64,000 bases of DNA from Phascolarctos cinereus (lineage: Eukaryota > Chordata > Mammalia > Diprotodontia > Phascolarctidae), in the NCBI RefSeq assembly GCF_002099425.1, contig NW_018344164.1, positions 2,746,501-2,810,500 of the forward strand, read 5' to 3'. The notes under the pieces are model-generated. The model was not told the DNA's origin. It did no database searches and worked only from the letters and a program-made list of their open reading frames with translations. Below, piece after piece: positions 34,669 to 46,784 of the stretch. Within the stretch, counting starts at the first letter, position 1; each line of letters opens with the position of its first letter. The position numbers were made by a program, and so were the translations under genes.

Positions 34669-35500
34669 GTGTGGAAAAATGAGCGAACACAACAACAGAA
34701 GGAACCTGACTATAAAAAGGTACTACGGCAACAGGGAAAATCAAGACACAAACTTAGAAGGAGACAGTGCGATCAAAACTGCTATAAGCAAAGCCTCCTA
34801 GGGAAAAAAAAAAGTGAATTAGACACAAGCCTAAAAGAAAAAGAACAACAAAAAACCTTTCAAATCAAATAAGGGTGACAGAGAAAAAATTAGGCAAAGA
34901 AATGAAAGCAGAGGAAGAAAATTTTGGAAAGACAATGAACAGCTAGGTAAAAGAGGCATGAAAAAATACTGAAGAAAATAGCACCCTGAAAACCAGTATT
35001 GGCCAAATGGAAAAAGAAGTACAAAAACTCACTAAAGAAAATAATTCCTTAAAAATTAGAATTGGGCAAGTGGAAACCAATGACTCCATGATACAACAAG
35101 AAAAAATAAAGCAAAGTCAAAAGAAAGAAAAAAGATAAGAAGAAAATGTGAAATATCTCATAGGAAAAACAACTGATTAGGATAACAGATTGAAGAGAGA
35201 TAATTTAAGAATTATTGGATTATCTGAAAACCATCATCAAAGAAAGTGTCTAGAAGTCATGTTTCAAGAAATTATCAAGGAAAACTACCCTGATATCCTT
35301 GAATCAAAGGGTAAAACAGAAATAGAAAGAATCCACCCATCACCACCTGAAAGAGATCCTGAGATGAAAACTCCCAGAAATATTATAGCCAAATTCCAGA
35401 GTTCCTAGGTCAAAGAGAAAATACTTCAAATAGCCAAAAAAAAAAAATTCATTCTGGTACCAAGGAGCCACAGTCAGGATCACACAAGCTACCACATTAC
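34669..35500 (+). pseudogene. L1 ORF1 remnant (nucleic-acid chaperone)
   Basis: L1 ORF1 encodes an RNA-binding trimeric coiled-coil protein. Here a coiled coil is visible at about 34985-35090 (IGQMEKEVQKLTKENNSLK, heptad-like). It is followed by the RRM start LRIIGLSENHHQRKC (35205-35250) and a long RRM/CTD segment containing ERIHPSPPERDPEMKTPRN. Frames are broken in several places and the coiled coil is in a different frame from the RRM. Confidence 0.8.
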
Positions 35501-36107
35501 AGAAGCAGAGGGCTTGGAATATGATATTTGGGAAGGCAAAAGAGCTAGGATTACAAAGAATAACTTACCCACCAAAATTGAATATAATCTGTCAATGGAA
35601 AAAATTGGCATTAAATGAAATAGAGGACTTTCAAGCATTTCTGATAAAAAGACCAGAGCTGAATAGAAAATCTGACTTTAAAATACAAGGCTCAAGAGAA
35701 ACATAAAAAAGTAAACATGAAAAAGAAATGACAAGGGACTTAATAAGGTTAAACAGCATACCTTTCTATATGGGAAGATATATCTATATCTATATGTATT
35801 TATATACATACACACATATTCTAAGCATTTTATCATTATTAGAACAAAAGGAATCTACATAGAAAGAGGATGCAGAAATGAGTACATTATGTTGGGATGA
35901 TGTTAAAAAAAGGGATAGGTAAGAAAGAAGGAAGCCCTGGGAGATGGGGAAAGGGAGAGAAAGAATGCGGAAAAGTATCTCACAATAAAAGAGGCACAGA
36001 AGAAAGAGCTTTTACAGTGGAGGGGAAAATGGGGGGGGTGTCAGGCAATGTTTGAACCTCATTCATATCTAAATTGGTTCAAAAAGAGAAATATGTATGT
36101 ATATGTG

Positions 36108-36110
<3 letters not shown>

Positions 36111-36140
<30 letters not shown>
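36111..36140. repeat. (CA)n microsatellite inside L1
   Basis: Fifteen CA units in the L1 inter-ORF stretch, flanked by AT-rich TATGTATATGTGTAT. Confidence 0.97.
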
Positions 36141-36146
<6 letters not shown>

Positions 36147-36216
36147 GTATATACTCAATTGGTAATAGATATCCATCTTACCCAATAGGGAAGTAGGAGG
36201 GAAGGGGATAAGAGAA

Positions 36217-36221
<5 letters not shown>

Positions 36222-36284
<63 letters not shown>
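36222..36284. repeat. (GT)n microsatellite inside L1
   Basis: About 31 uninterrupted GT units. It accounts for the His/Thr-rich antisense frames at 36155-36409, which are not genes. Confidence 0.98.
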
Positions 36285-36287
<3 letters not shown>

Positions 36288-36549
36288 AAAGGGAGGGCAG
36301 ATAGAAAACCGTGGTTAGAAGCAAAACAGACTTTAGAGGAGTGACAGGATAAAAAGAGAAAGAGAAGGATAAATAGAAGGATGGAGGGAAATGCATAGTT
36401 AGTAATCATAACTGTGAATGTGAATGGGATGAATTCACCCCTAAAACAGAAGCAGATAACAGAATGGATTAGAAACTACAATTCAACAATATGTTGTTTA
36501 TAACAAACACACTTGAAACAGAGGAACATACACAGAATTAAAATAAGGG

Positions 36550-38490
36550 ACTAGAGCAGACTTTATTATGCTTCATCTGATGTAAAAAGGCAGGGGGTAG
36601 CAATCATGATCTCAGACAAAGCAAAAGCAAAAATAGACCCAATTAAAAGGGATAAGCAGGGAAATGACATTTTGCTAAAAGGAACCAAAGACAATGAGGT
36701 AATACCAATACAAAACACATATGCACCAAATGGCATAGCACCCAAATTCTTAAAGGAAAAGTTAAATGAATTACAAGAGGAAATAGACAACAGAAGTGGG
36801 GGACCTCTACTTTCTCCTCTCAGAGCTAAATCTAACCACGAAATAAATACAAAAGAAGACAAGGAAATGAACTGAATCTTAGAAAAGTTAGACACAATAG
36901 AACTCTGGAGGAAACTGAATGGGAACAGAAAGAAGTATATCTTATTCTTAGCTATACACTGAACTTTCACAGAAATTGGCCATGTATTAAGACATAAGAA
37001 CCTCACAACCAAATGCAAAAAAGCAGAAATATTAAATGCTCCCTTTTCAGACCACAATGCAATAAAAATTACATTTAATAAAAGGCTATGGAAACATATA
37101 TTAAAAGCTATTTGGAAACTAATCTAATCAGAGTGAGTCAAAGAACAAATCATAGAAACAATCGTAATTTTATTAAAGAGAAAAACAATTAGACAACATT
37201 CTAAAATTTGTAAGATGCAACCAAAGCAGTACTTAGGGGGAAATTTGCATGTATCGATAAAAGAGAGAAAACAGCAGACCAAGAAACTGGCTGCGAACTA
37301 GAAAAAAAAACAAACTAGAAAAATAACAAATTAAAAATCCTGAAAATCAAGGAGAAATTAATAAAACTGAAAGTGAATAAAATTAATAAAATCAAAGGAT
37401 AAATTAATAAAAGTAAAAACCACTGAACTAATAAATAAAACAAGGAGCTGGTTTTATGAAAAAAAAACAATAAAATAAACCATTAGATAATTCTATTTAA
37501 AAAAGAAAGAAGGAAACCAACTTACTAGAATTAAACATGAAAAGGATGAATGCATCATCAATGAAGATGAAATTAAAGCAATTTTTAGGAGTTATTTTGC
37601 CCAATTATATGCCCGTAAAAACTGACGATCTAAATGAAATGAATATTTACAAAAACATAAATTGCTGAGATTAACAGAAGATGAAATAGAATACTTAAAT
37701 AATCCTATCTTTGAAAAAGAAATTGAACAAACCATCCATGAGCTCCCTAAGGAAAAATCCCCAGGACCAGATGGATTAATAAGTGCATTCTACTAAACAT
37801 TTAAGAAACAATGAATCCCAAATAAATTATTTGAAAAAATAAGTAAAGAAGTCCTACTCATTTCCTTTTGTGACATAAATATGGTTTTGATATCTAAACC
37901 AGGGACAGCAAAAACAGATAAAGAAAATTACAGAGAAATTTCCTTAATGAATATCAATGCATAATTTTTAGATAAAATACTAGCAAGGAGATTATAGCAG
38001 TATATCACAAGGATCATCCACTATAACCAAGTGAGATTTCTATCAGGGCTGCTTCCATATTAGGAAAATCATCAGCATAATTGGCCAGATCAGTAACAAA
38101 GAAAATAAAACTCAAATGATCATGTCAATAGACGGAGAAAAAAGCCTTTGACAAAACATAACAACCATTCCTATGAAAAACACTCAAAAGCACAGGAAGA
38201 AATGGAGACTTTCCTAAAATAAGCAGCATTCATCTAAAACCAAAAGCAAGCATTGTCTGTAATAGGTATAAACTTAAAGCCTTTCCAACAAGGTCAAAAG
38301 TGAAGCACAGACGTCCATCATCACTGCTATTATTCAGTATCGTCCTAGAAATGGTTAGCTATAGCAATAAGATAAGAAAAAGAGATTGGATGTATCAGAA
38401 CACGCAATGAGCTAACAGAACTATCACTCTTTGCAGACTATCTGATGGTATACTTAGAGGACTCTAGAAAATCAACTAAAAAACTGGTTT
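36550..38490 (+). pseudogene. L1 ORF2 remnant (endonuclease and reverse transcriptase)
   Basis: ORF2 makes the nicking endonuclease and reverse transcriptase that prime on target DNA. The 36606-36875 frame reads MISDKAKAKIDPIKRDKQGN and NTYAPNGIAPKFLKEKLNE, matching L1 endonuclease (VSDKTDFKPTKIKRDKEGH, NIYAPNTGAPRFIKQVL). The catalytic SDHNA-type motif is seen at about 37047 (SFRPQCNKN in another frame). Reverse-transcriptase domain: [19 protein letters not shown] (37720-37780) and FADYLMVYLEDSRKSTKKL (38430-38485). Multiple stops and frame changes; RT thumb and the following region are absent. Confidence 0.88.
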
Positions 38491-39106
38491 AAACTATAAA
38501 CAGAAATAAAATAGAGAATTTTGATTAACTGAAATTAAAAAGCTTTTGCACAAACAAAATTAATGCTGCAAAATTAGAAGGAAAACAGGAAACTGGGAAA
38601 ACATTTTTTGCAGCAAGTTTCTCTGATCAAAGCCTCATTTTTCAAAATATAGGGAACTGAGCCAAATTCATAAAAATAAGAGTCATTCCCCCGTCGACAA
38701 CTGGTCAAATGCTATAAATAGGCAGTTTCCAGAAGAAGAAATCAAAGCTAACAATAGGTACATGAAAAAATGCTCCAGAGAAATGCAAGTTAAAACAACT
38801 CTGAGATACCACCTCACACCTAGCAGGCTGGCTAACATAACAGAAAAGGAAAATGACAAATGCTGGAGAGGATGTGGAAAAATTAGGACACTAATGCACT
38901 GTCGATGAAGTTGTAAAGTTGTCCAACCATTTTGGAGAACAATTTGTAACTATGCCCAAAGGGCTATAAAACTGTACACATCCTTTGACCTAAAGGAGAA
39001 AGGGAAAGAATTTGGAATTTTAAAAAATGATTGTTAAAAATGTTTTTACATGTATTGGGAAATATTTAACAAAATAAAAATTATTTTAAAAAAAAGACTT
39101 CATGGT

Positions 39107-39405
39107 ATAGAGAGAAGAGTTATGGAAAGAGGCCAAGGAAAATTGTCAAAATTGCACTGGATACAAAAATAGCAGCAGCCGGGCAATTTGAGATCAGGGA
39201 ATCTTTGCCAAATGATCAAAGTGTGAGGATTTTTGCCTTTAAAACAGAAGCCAAAGCTGAGTAAATTGTGGAGCTCTGAGAGCTGCTGGTCTCAGCATAT
39301 TTTTCATTCTTTAGCATCAGTAAAACCCTATGAATTCAGAATCCATTAAATTTAAATTTGTGGGATTCTGGACAGGGGCTAAATAGAAGTTTCTCCTTGC
39401 TATTT
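39107..39405. other. unassigned intronic DNA
   Basis: Nothing recognised after the L1 duplication. Confidence 0.3.
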
Positions 39406-39407
39406 TA

Positions 39408-39680
39408 GGCAGCTAGGTGGTACCACAGGGCACAGAGCACTGGGTCCGGAGTCTGGAAAACCAGAGTTCAAATCCAGCCTCAGACACTTACTAGCTGTAT
39501 AACCCTGGGCAAGTCATTTAACCTATCTGCCTCAGTTTCCTCATCTGCAAAATGGGGATAATAATAGCACCTACCTCCCAGAGTGGTTGTGAGAATCAAA
39601 GGGGATAATAACAGTGATATGCTTAGCACAGTGCCGGGCACATAGTAGCCACTATATGAATGTTAGCTATTATTATTACA
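39408..39680 (+). mobile_element. full-length marsupial CORE-SINE (MIR-type tail)
   Basis: All parts present: head GGCAGCTAGGTGGTACCACA, box B GAGTTCAAATCC, ACTTACTAGCTGTATAACCC, core CATCTGCAAAATGGGGATAA, tail TGCTTAGCACAGTGCCGGGC and a TTATTATTA end. This is the least degraded CORE-SINE with a MIR tail in the window. Confidence 0.92.
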
Positions 39681-39694
39681 GCTATTACTAGTGG

Positions 39695-39870
39695 CCCACA
39701 GCATACAAAAGTCCTGAGTGGGTCCGTCAGAATCAGTTTAAAATGTAACTGGGAAATGTTTAACGAAAGAAATAAAACGATTATAAACAAAGATAACGTG
39801 AATTTGTGGTTTTCTGTATCAATGTGTGGTCACAGGGATCCGTTTCTATGAATCTGGCAGCACTGCCCTA
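39695..39870 (+). mobile_element. hAT-like non-autonomous repeat fragment
   Basis: AAAATGTAACTGGGAAATGT, TAACGAAAGAAATAAAACGA and GGTCACAGGGATCCG parallel the copy at 29085-29300. Confidence 0.6.
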
Positions 39871-40079
39871 TAGCAGTGAAGCCAGAGACCCAGTTTCTAC
39901 CCCTACTGCTTTCTAAAACACCAAGTGAACAGCATCAAGGTTCAGAATTGGTCAGACTCAGAGACCACAGATCACTTCAGTCCTAACAAGTATCCCCTGT
40001 ATACCACACCCAACCAGGGATAGTATTGTCGACAAAAGGGAGTTTGCTATCTCCCGACATTGCCTATGTCATTGCTGAA

Positions 40080-40380
40080 TCACTCAAGAAATCTCTAAGA
40101 ACCTACAACAGCTGGGGGGTTGCTGGCAAATGTTTAACAACTGGCTCTCCAGAAGGAAAAAAAAATGTGCCCACAACTCACTTATGAGTTAACAGGCATT
40201 ATTAACATCTTCTCCATCAATCTCTTAGTGAAGATGATCAGCAAAACAACACACGAAGTCCTTATTTGTAGCATTTGCTTTTTTCTGAGCAAAGTAAATA
40301 CTCCATGATGAAAATCTGATCAGCAGCCCTCACAAGCTGGTTTGAACTGGCCTCGGCACACCCCTGACTAGAAATGCTCT
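40080..40380 (+). mobile_element. dispersed repeat, family unassigned (copy 1)
   Basis: GGCAAATGTTTAACAACTGG, CTCTCCAGAAGG, ATTAACATCTTCTCCATCAA and CTGGCCTCGGCACACCCCTG recur in the same order at 48530-48820. Probably an old DNA transposon of the mammalian-wide set. Confidence 0.6.
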
Positions 40381-41284
<904 letters not shown>

Positions 41285-41554
41285 CTAGGGAAAAAAATGT
41301 AAAGTTGCTGTAAACGAATACATATTATTACTAAAGCAATTCAACAGACATCTCAGGTTTAACAAATGTTCGCATCTCTCCTAACAGACAAAATACTATT
41401 AAATATTATTAAATGAAACCATTATAAGGCCTTGCTAAAAAGTTACAAGGGTTTTAGGATTCTCCCTGGGGTTCAATTATTCATTCCCAGTATAATACTT
41501 ACTAATATGACTAGTATGGAAGAATCAATTAAAAAAAAGTCAAACTCAATGTCT
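41285..41554 (-). other. splice acceptor tract and upstream intron
   Basis: On the minus strand the AG is at 41285-41286, preceded by CCC and seven T residues (41288-41297). No repeat recognised in this flank. Confidence 0.7.
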
Positions 41555-41725
41555 AATACATTGGAATGGAGTAAGTAAGAGCTCCTGGGTTCAAATCCAG
41601 ACCTTGACACTTGTTACCTTTGGCCAAATCATGTAATCTCTCTGGATACTCAGTTTCCTCATCTGTAAAAGAGGAGGTTAGGTCTGATACCCATGAAGGT
41701 GCCTTTCAACTCTAAAAAAATACAA
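41555..41725 (+). mobile_element. MIR-related SINE (THER1-like variant)
   Basis: GAGCTCCTGGGTTCAAATCC, TACTCAGTTTCCTCATCTGT and GGTGCCTTTCAACTCTAAAA. Confidence 0.82.
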
Positions 41726-42574
41726 TGTTCCTAAAATCTTGAGTTATATAGAAAAAAATGTCAAGGGATGTCTTCTGTAGCCATCTCTTCACATCTAGTA
41801 TAGCTTTGTACATTTAGACATTCTAATCATCAAAGGACTCATGAATATTAATGACAAACTATAGAAAATGACAATTCTTTTGTTCTTGCAATTAATAGTT
41901 TAAAAGAAAATATAATTCGAGAGCAGCTTTCAACACAGAATTTTTGTACATCACAAAACGCATAGTTGGCAAAATCAAGAAGTTCCAGTGGCTGAACTTC
42001 TGGTCTCCCAAGATGCCTATTTTGGAGGAAGCCTTGGTCAGCCCAGTCTTCCTTCCCTGGATGAGTGTGCTGCCCAGGCTTCATAACCATCCTGAGTCAC
42101 AGGCCTTTGTTTGCCAAGTAATTTCTATTTTCCAAGCTAGGCTTTGTACAGCATGACTTGTTGATGACTGATAAGAGGAGGATAGTAAACTCACATTGGG
42201 GACCAATACAGTTGCTCTTCATCAATGTTGACTAAAGTAAACAACGTTAAGTTAAAAACAACAAAATTTCCAACACCCAGAGACTGGTCTTTAGCATTCT
42301 TGAGTGTTCAGAAGGGCTCCAGGCCCAGAAACAGGTGGGAAAAAAAAAGCCAAAAGATCACTCATAAGCACAAAAGCACCCAGGGAGGCGGAGTTCTTGG
42401 ACTTCCTGGGAAATGAAGTTCACCACCTTTCCGTTGGAGGCTCCTAATGTGGGCCTCCCTGTTTCTGTGGACCGCACCGCCATCCTCTTGGGCACCATGT
42501 TTCTAACCGTGGAGTCAGCCCAAGAGCTTCCCTCTTTCTCACCTCTCACATCCAATGAGTTGCCAGGTCTGGTC
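41726..42574. other. unassigned intronic DNA
   Basis: Mostly unique. No exon or RNA gene recognised. Confidence 0.4.
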
Positions 42575-42784
42575 AAGTTTCCTTCCATAATATCTGTTGC
42601 CTCTGTCCCGTTCTCTAAATTCACTTGGCTATCACCCTGAAGGAGGCCCTCCCAGTATCTCCCCATCTTAATGATGGTGCCGTCTCTCTTACAAAGTTGT
42701 TTGCATGGTGTCTCCCCCGTTAAAATGGGAACTCCTTGAAAGCACAGAGACTGTTTTTTGTCTTTCTTTGCATTGCCAGCACTA
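42575..42784 (+). mobile_element. L2 LINE 3' end
   Basis: CCCGTTAAAATGGGAACTCC, TTGAAAGCACAGAGACTG and ATTGCCAGCACTAGGCAC are the sense L2 end. A SINE is inserted directly after. Confidence 0.8.
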
Positions 42785-43050
42785 GGCACAGTGAACAGAG
42801 CCCCGGACTTGGAGTCATGAAGACCTTGAGTTCAAATCTGGCCTCAGACACTTACTAGCCGGGTGACCTTGGGCAAGGCATTTCATCTCTATCTGCCTCA
42901 GTCTCCTCACATGTAAAATGTGGATAATAACAGCACCTCCTAGTCAGGGTTGTGAGGATTAAAATGAGATGATATTTATCATGTTCTGCAAATCTTGGAA
43001 GGCCCATGTAAACATTAGCTATAATAATAACAATTGTTATTATTAGGCAT
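42785..43050 (+). mobile_element. marsupial CORE-SINE (MIR-type tail)
   Basis: Head CAGTGAACAGAGCCCCGGAC, CACTTACTAGCCGGGTGACC, core CACATGTAAAATGTGGATAA, tail GGTTGTGAGGATTAAAATGA and a TTATTATTA end. Confidence 0.88.
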
Positions 43051-43054
43051 GCTT

Positions 43055-43695
43055 ATGATTTGACCTGATTCTCTCATGGACTATGCTATCCTTGATCCCA
43101 CTCTCTCCCCTCTTCAGTTCATCCTTCACAAAGATGGTCAAATTATGTTCCTAAATCTTAGCTTCTGACCACGTCACACCTTTTCTCATAAACTTTCTTG
43201 GCTCCCTCTTACCTCTAAAGGAGAATACCATCACCTCAGCCTGACAATGAAGGCCCCACACAATCTGTCTCTAGCTCAGCCTTATTTCACATAATTCTCC
43301 TTCACACAGCCTATGTTCTAACCAATCAGGTGAGCCAACTGGCCCACAATTCATCACATCAACTCTGTCATGCCTGGACTAAGGTCTCTTCCTCATCTCC
43401 ACTTTTCAGAAACCTCCTCATTCAGATGCCATCTTTTCTGTGATACCCTTCCCTGGTCCCTCCACACGAAAGGCTCCTCCATCCTCAAATTTTCCCAGAG
43501 CACTTTTTCCTAATATCTCCTCTGACCACCTTTTATCATAATCCTTTCAGTATATGCCATACCCCTCAAAGTAGAATCTAAGCTTCTTGAGGTCAGGGAT
43601 TGTATCATTTTGCTTTTTCTATTCCCAGTGCCCAGTATTACCTGGCATAGAATAAGCAGTTGGTTAATTTTTGTTGAACAAATTAATACATATCA
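43055..43695 (+). mobile_element. L2 LINE, ORF2 end and 3' UTR
   Basis: Long sense L2: CCTCAGCCTGACAATGAAGG, CCCACACAATCTGTCTCTAG, CAGATGCCATCTTTTCTGTG, GTAGAATCTAAGCTTCTTGA and ACCTGGCATAGAATAAGCAG. Confidence 0.88.
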
Positions 43696-43764
43696 CCAAA
43701 ACTTTTGGAAAAAATTATATATTTAGGCTAAATACAGTAACACTTTTAACCAGATATCAACTGT

Positions 43765-43820
43765 TTCCGTTAAGTCAACAAGCATTTATTAAGTGCTTAC
43801 TATGTGTTAGGCAGGAATAA
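43765..43820 (-). mobile_element. L2 LINE 3' end fragment
   Basis: TCAACAAGCATTTATTAAGT and GCTTACTATGTGTTAGGCAG are the complement of the L2 end. Confidence 0.75.
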
Positions 43821-43904
43821 TTACACTGTTTAAAACATGCTTTAAATGTTTCTGGGCTGCTTCATAGCCCTAATTACTGCCTTTCAGAAAGTCTTGTTAT
43901 TTCC

Positions 43905-44035
43905 CAGAAATGAAATGTAAGCTCTTTGAAAGCAGGGACTTTCATTTTAGGCTGAATCCTACTGGCCTAGCACAGTACATGGCACTCGGAAGGTACCGAA
44001 TAAACGCTTGGTGAAACGAGGCGCTAATCCTTCCA
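43905..44035 (+). mobile_element. L2 LINE 3' tail
   Basis: GTAAGCTCTTTGAAAGCAGG, CTAGCACAGTACATGGCACT and CCGAATAAACGCTTGGTGAA. Confidence 0.78.
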
Positions 44036-44104
44036 AAGGAATAAAATCTGCATATTATGGAGTAACAAAGATCAAAGAGTTCGGAGACATCTGGGAAGAG
44101 GTAA

Positions 44105-44200
44105 AGTCAGCCAGTCCACTAAGATTCATTAAGCACCTACTATGTGCTAGGCACTGTGTTAAGTGCTGAGGGTGACAAAGACAGACCAAATGAACTGACT
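44105..44200 (-). mobile_element. L2 LINE 3' end fragment
   Basis: ATTCATTAAGCACCTACTAT and GTGCTAGGCACTGTGTTAAG are antisense L2. Confidence 0.78.
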
Positions 44201-44404
44201 GTAAGAAGTAAAACCAGTGATAGCAGCCACAAAGTCACGGTATACACATGGGTAAAAAATGGAGGAAACTGGGATGACATGAGTCTATGTGAAAATGCAT
44301 ATTATATCACATTACATACATGTAACATATATTGGGGTGGGATTAACAATTGGCAAATAATAGAAGCTATAATACAGTTGATTCTCTCTCTACCATGTCT
44401 CCTC
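44201..44404. other. unassigned intronic DNA
   Basis: Nothing recognised. Confidence 0.3.
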
Positions 44405-44520
44405 CATCTGTCAGTCAATCAACATGATTAAGTGTTTATTGTGCTAAGCGCTGAGAATACAAAGAAAGGTCAAAACAGTTTCTGCTCTCAGGGAAAGGCA
44501 ACATGAGGACCACTGCAGGA
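44405..44520 (-). mobile_element. L2 LINE 3' end fragment
   Basis: TTAAGTGTTTATTGTGCTAA, GCGCTGAGAATACAAAGAAA and AACAGTTTCTGCTCTCAGGG are antisense L2. Confidence 0.75.
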
Positions 44521-44744
44521 ACAGGATAAATTGGAAATAATCAAGAGAGAGAAGGCATAGAATCGAGAGGGACTGAGGAACTCTTCTCTGTGCTCCTAAG
44601 ACCCCCTACCCATGGCCAGGCCCTTGGCCCGTCTTGAGGGAAGGGTTGAAAGACTGCCCCTAGGAGGCCTCCTCTCTCATTCCGATCCATCCCCTACCTA
44701 GCTGCCATGATAATATTCTCCAAGAGTATCTGAGCCTGCCATCC
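44521..44744. other. unassigned intronic DNA
   Basis: Nothing recognised. Confidence 0.3.
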
Positions 44745-45090
44745 CCCAGCTCAGGAGCCTCACGTGGCTCCTCATCTTCTTGGAGCTCACAGCCACATTC
44801 CTCCCCTTCACAAAGTCTGCACTTTAGGCAAGCCGTTCCCTATGGCCAAGATGACGTCTCATGGTTTTCAAGGCTCAGCTCAGGTGGCCCCTTCCATGCT
44901 GAGGCCCCAAGCCATCGATAGCCTATCTTCCTCAAATAATCCTGTGGATACTTGTCGGCCTCCATGCTACACCCCGCAGTGTGATGCAACGTCCTTGGAG
45001 TCAGAGACTAATTGAATTTAAATTGTGTCACTCCAGTGCGTGGTGTACGGCTTCTCACAGAGCAGGTGCTTAATCGACGCAGTCCCTGTT
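44745..45090 (+). mobile_element. L2 LINE 3' end
   Basis: AAGGCTCAGCTCAGGTGGCC and ACAGAGCAGGTGCTTAATCG lie in sense L2 order. Moderately diverged. Confidence 0.7.
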
Positions 45091-45189
45091 AGTTTGGATT
45101 GGACATGTGTACCATCATCTAAACTCTCATTTTTCTTATTTTCTTTTTCATACTCTTGGTCATTTATTTGAACACTCATAGTTTTTCAA

Positions 45190-45425
45190 CACATGCTGCT
45201 ATGTGGCACAGCGCCAGGTCTGAAGTCTCAAAGACTCATCTTCCTGAGTTCAAATCCAGCCTCAGATGCTTCTTAGCTGTGTGACCCTGGGCAAGTCACT
45301 TAATCCTATTTGTCTCAGTTTCCTCATCTGTAAAATGAGCGGGAGAAGGAAAAGGTGAATCACTCCAGCATCTCTGCCAAGAAAACCCCAAATGGTGTCA
45401 TGAAGAATTGAACGTGACTAAAAAA
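45190..45425 (+). mobile_element. RTE-tailed marsupial SINE
   Basis: Second copy of the SINE at 20008-20260: GCTATGTGGCACAGCGCCAG head, GTGTGACCCTGGGCAAGTCA, AGGAAAAGGTGAATCACTCC, CTGCCAAGAAAACCCCAAAT and GTGTCATGAAGAATTGAACG tail. Confidence 0.87.
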
Positions 45426-45789
45426 CTACAGAATAATAACCACCACCACCAGCTTTCAACACAAGTCAAAATAAACTTTTATATATTTTTTAAAAAAAAA
45501 GGAAGTCCTGGCATGGAGAGAAATGGTAGTGAGATTTTGATGGAAACATATGAGATCAGTGGGAAACACACTCCCTTTAGAAAAATTCTTTTCCATAGAG
45601 ATCTGGCAAGGAACTCTTTTGAATCTCTCTGCCATGAATCAGTGTATTATGTAATTCAGGAGAGCAGAGTTAACAGCATTCAACAGCATTTAACACAGAC
45701 CGAAGTCCACTGTAATTTCAGAATTTACTTGAACAGACTGCTAGCTGTTATTCTTAAAAAAGATGATCTTTCCTTCATGATTGCAATTT
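45426..45789. other. unassigned intronic DNA
   Basis: A 136-codon frame at 45408-45818 begins in the SINE tail and has no recognisable domain, so it is not called. Confidence 0.35.
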
Positions 45790-46045
45790 TCAGCAGTCCT
45801 TTCCTTTCCTTTTGTTAAAATACATGTACAATCATGTTAAACATATTTCCACATTAGTCATGTTGTGAAAGAAGGATCAGGACAAAAGGGAAAAAACACG
45901 AGAAAGAAAAAAACAAAAAACAACAAAAAGTAAAAACAGCAGGCTTTGCTCTTCAACAATTCTTTTCCTAACACTTGTTTGAGACCTTTGCAGCTAAAAC
46001 TCCTGCGTGAGACTGATGATAGGACAGAAAGAGTAAACAAACAAA
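45790..46045 (-). mobile_element. L1 LINE 3' UTR fragment
   Basis: Plus strand TTTCCACATTAGTCATGTTG, GAAAGAAGGATCAGGACAAA and an A-rich end match the antisense of the L1 3' UTR; compare TGCATTAGTCATGTTCTGCA at about 6550 in the longer copy. Confidence 0.7.
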
Positions 46046-46444
46046 AACAGAACCTCTAACTCAGGGGAAAAACCGGTCCTCTTCAATGGTCGGTCACATG
46101 GGGCTGTAAATGGTCGGCCGCCCCAGTTCAGACGTGATGTGACCGCCTGCTCGTCTGGTGCTCCCTAGGGCCAACACCTGCCTAGTGGCCTTGGCCTAAT
46201 GGAGAAAGCAGGGCTGAGTCAGAGGCCTACTCGCACTGCCCAGGGTGACCTTGGCCAAACTCCCGCTTCTCCGGGCAGTCACTTCTTCCGTCATAAATCA
46301 AAGGGCCAAGCCCCCCATACATATTTGTTCAGTGGAATTGCTGGACCTCAAAGAGCCACCCTAGCGCTGACATTCTAGACCTTCTCACGTGGAGAGAGGT
46401 CAGCCTCCTGAGTGGGTTTTGTCTCTCTGTAGACTAGCAGTGAT
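46046..46444. other. unassigned intronic DNA
   Basis: Nothing recognised. Confidence 0.3.
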
Positions 46445-46715
46445 TTCTTCTTTTTTTTTTTTATTAATTTATTTTGATTTCTCAACAATCATTTCCATAA
46501 GCTTTTGCATTTTATATTTTTCCCCCTCCTTGCCTCCCTCCACAAGATGGCATACAATCCGATTTGGCTCTACATATACATTCCTATTAAACATATTTTC
46601 ACATTATTACTGCTGTAAGGAAGAATTAGAACCAATAGGAGGAACCACAAGAAAGAGAAAACAAAACAGAAGGAAAAAAAAGGAGCAAATAGTCTGCTCT
46701 GATCTAGCAGTGATT
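46445..46715 (-). mobile_element. L1 LINE 3' UTR fragment
   Basis: TTTTCCCCCTCCTTGCCTCC, AACATATTTTCACATTATTA and an A-rich right end resemble 45790-46045, and a T-run at 46449-46461 marks the poly-A side. Confidence 0.65.
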
Positions 46716-46784
46716 TGTTAAGCTTTCCAAAAAGAATTGAGCTTTAAAAAAGTTTTTGTTCAGAAAATGTTTACAATTTGGAAA

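Larger units (their letters stand above)
33940..39094 (+). mobile_element. L1 LINE, 5'-complete, internally deleted
   Basis: Begins with the L1 5' UTR start (GGAGTCAAGATGGCAGAGCA) and ends in an A-rich tail. Target duplication: 33925-33939 (AAGACTTGTCCATGG type) against 39095-39106 (AGACTTCATGGT), differing by a 3-base gap. Order: 5' UTR to about 34668; ORF1 remnant to about 35500; long inter-ORF stretch with CA and GT tracts; endonuclease (about 36550-37080); reverse transcriptase (about 37600-38490); ORF2 C-terminus (38515-38990); short 3' UTR. At 5.15 kb it is shorter than a full L1. About 1 kb is missing at about 38500-38515, and most of the 3' UTR at about 38990. ORF2 has many stops. The active-site FADD reads FADY (Tyr codon at 38439-38441). 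It is dead. Confidence 0.93.

Noticed and set aside
36155-36409. His/Thr-rich antisense open frames
   Set aside because: They are translations of the (GT)n tract inside L1 with no coding context.
36566-37057. 163-codon minus-strand frame
   Set aside because: Antisense of the L1 endonuclease region; the sense strand gives the real match.
42358-42789. 143-codon minus-strand frame
   Set aside because: Its first part is antisense L2 3' end, and no domain or splice evidence was seen.
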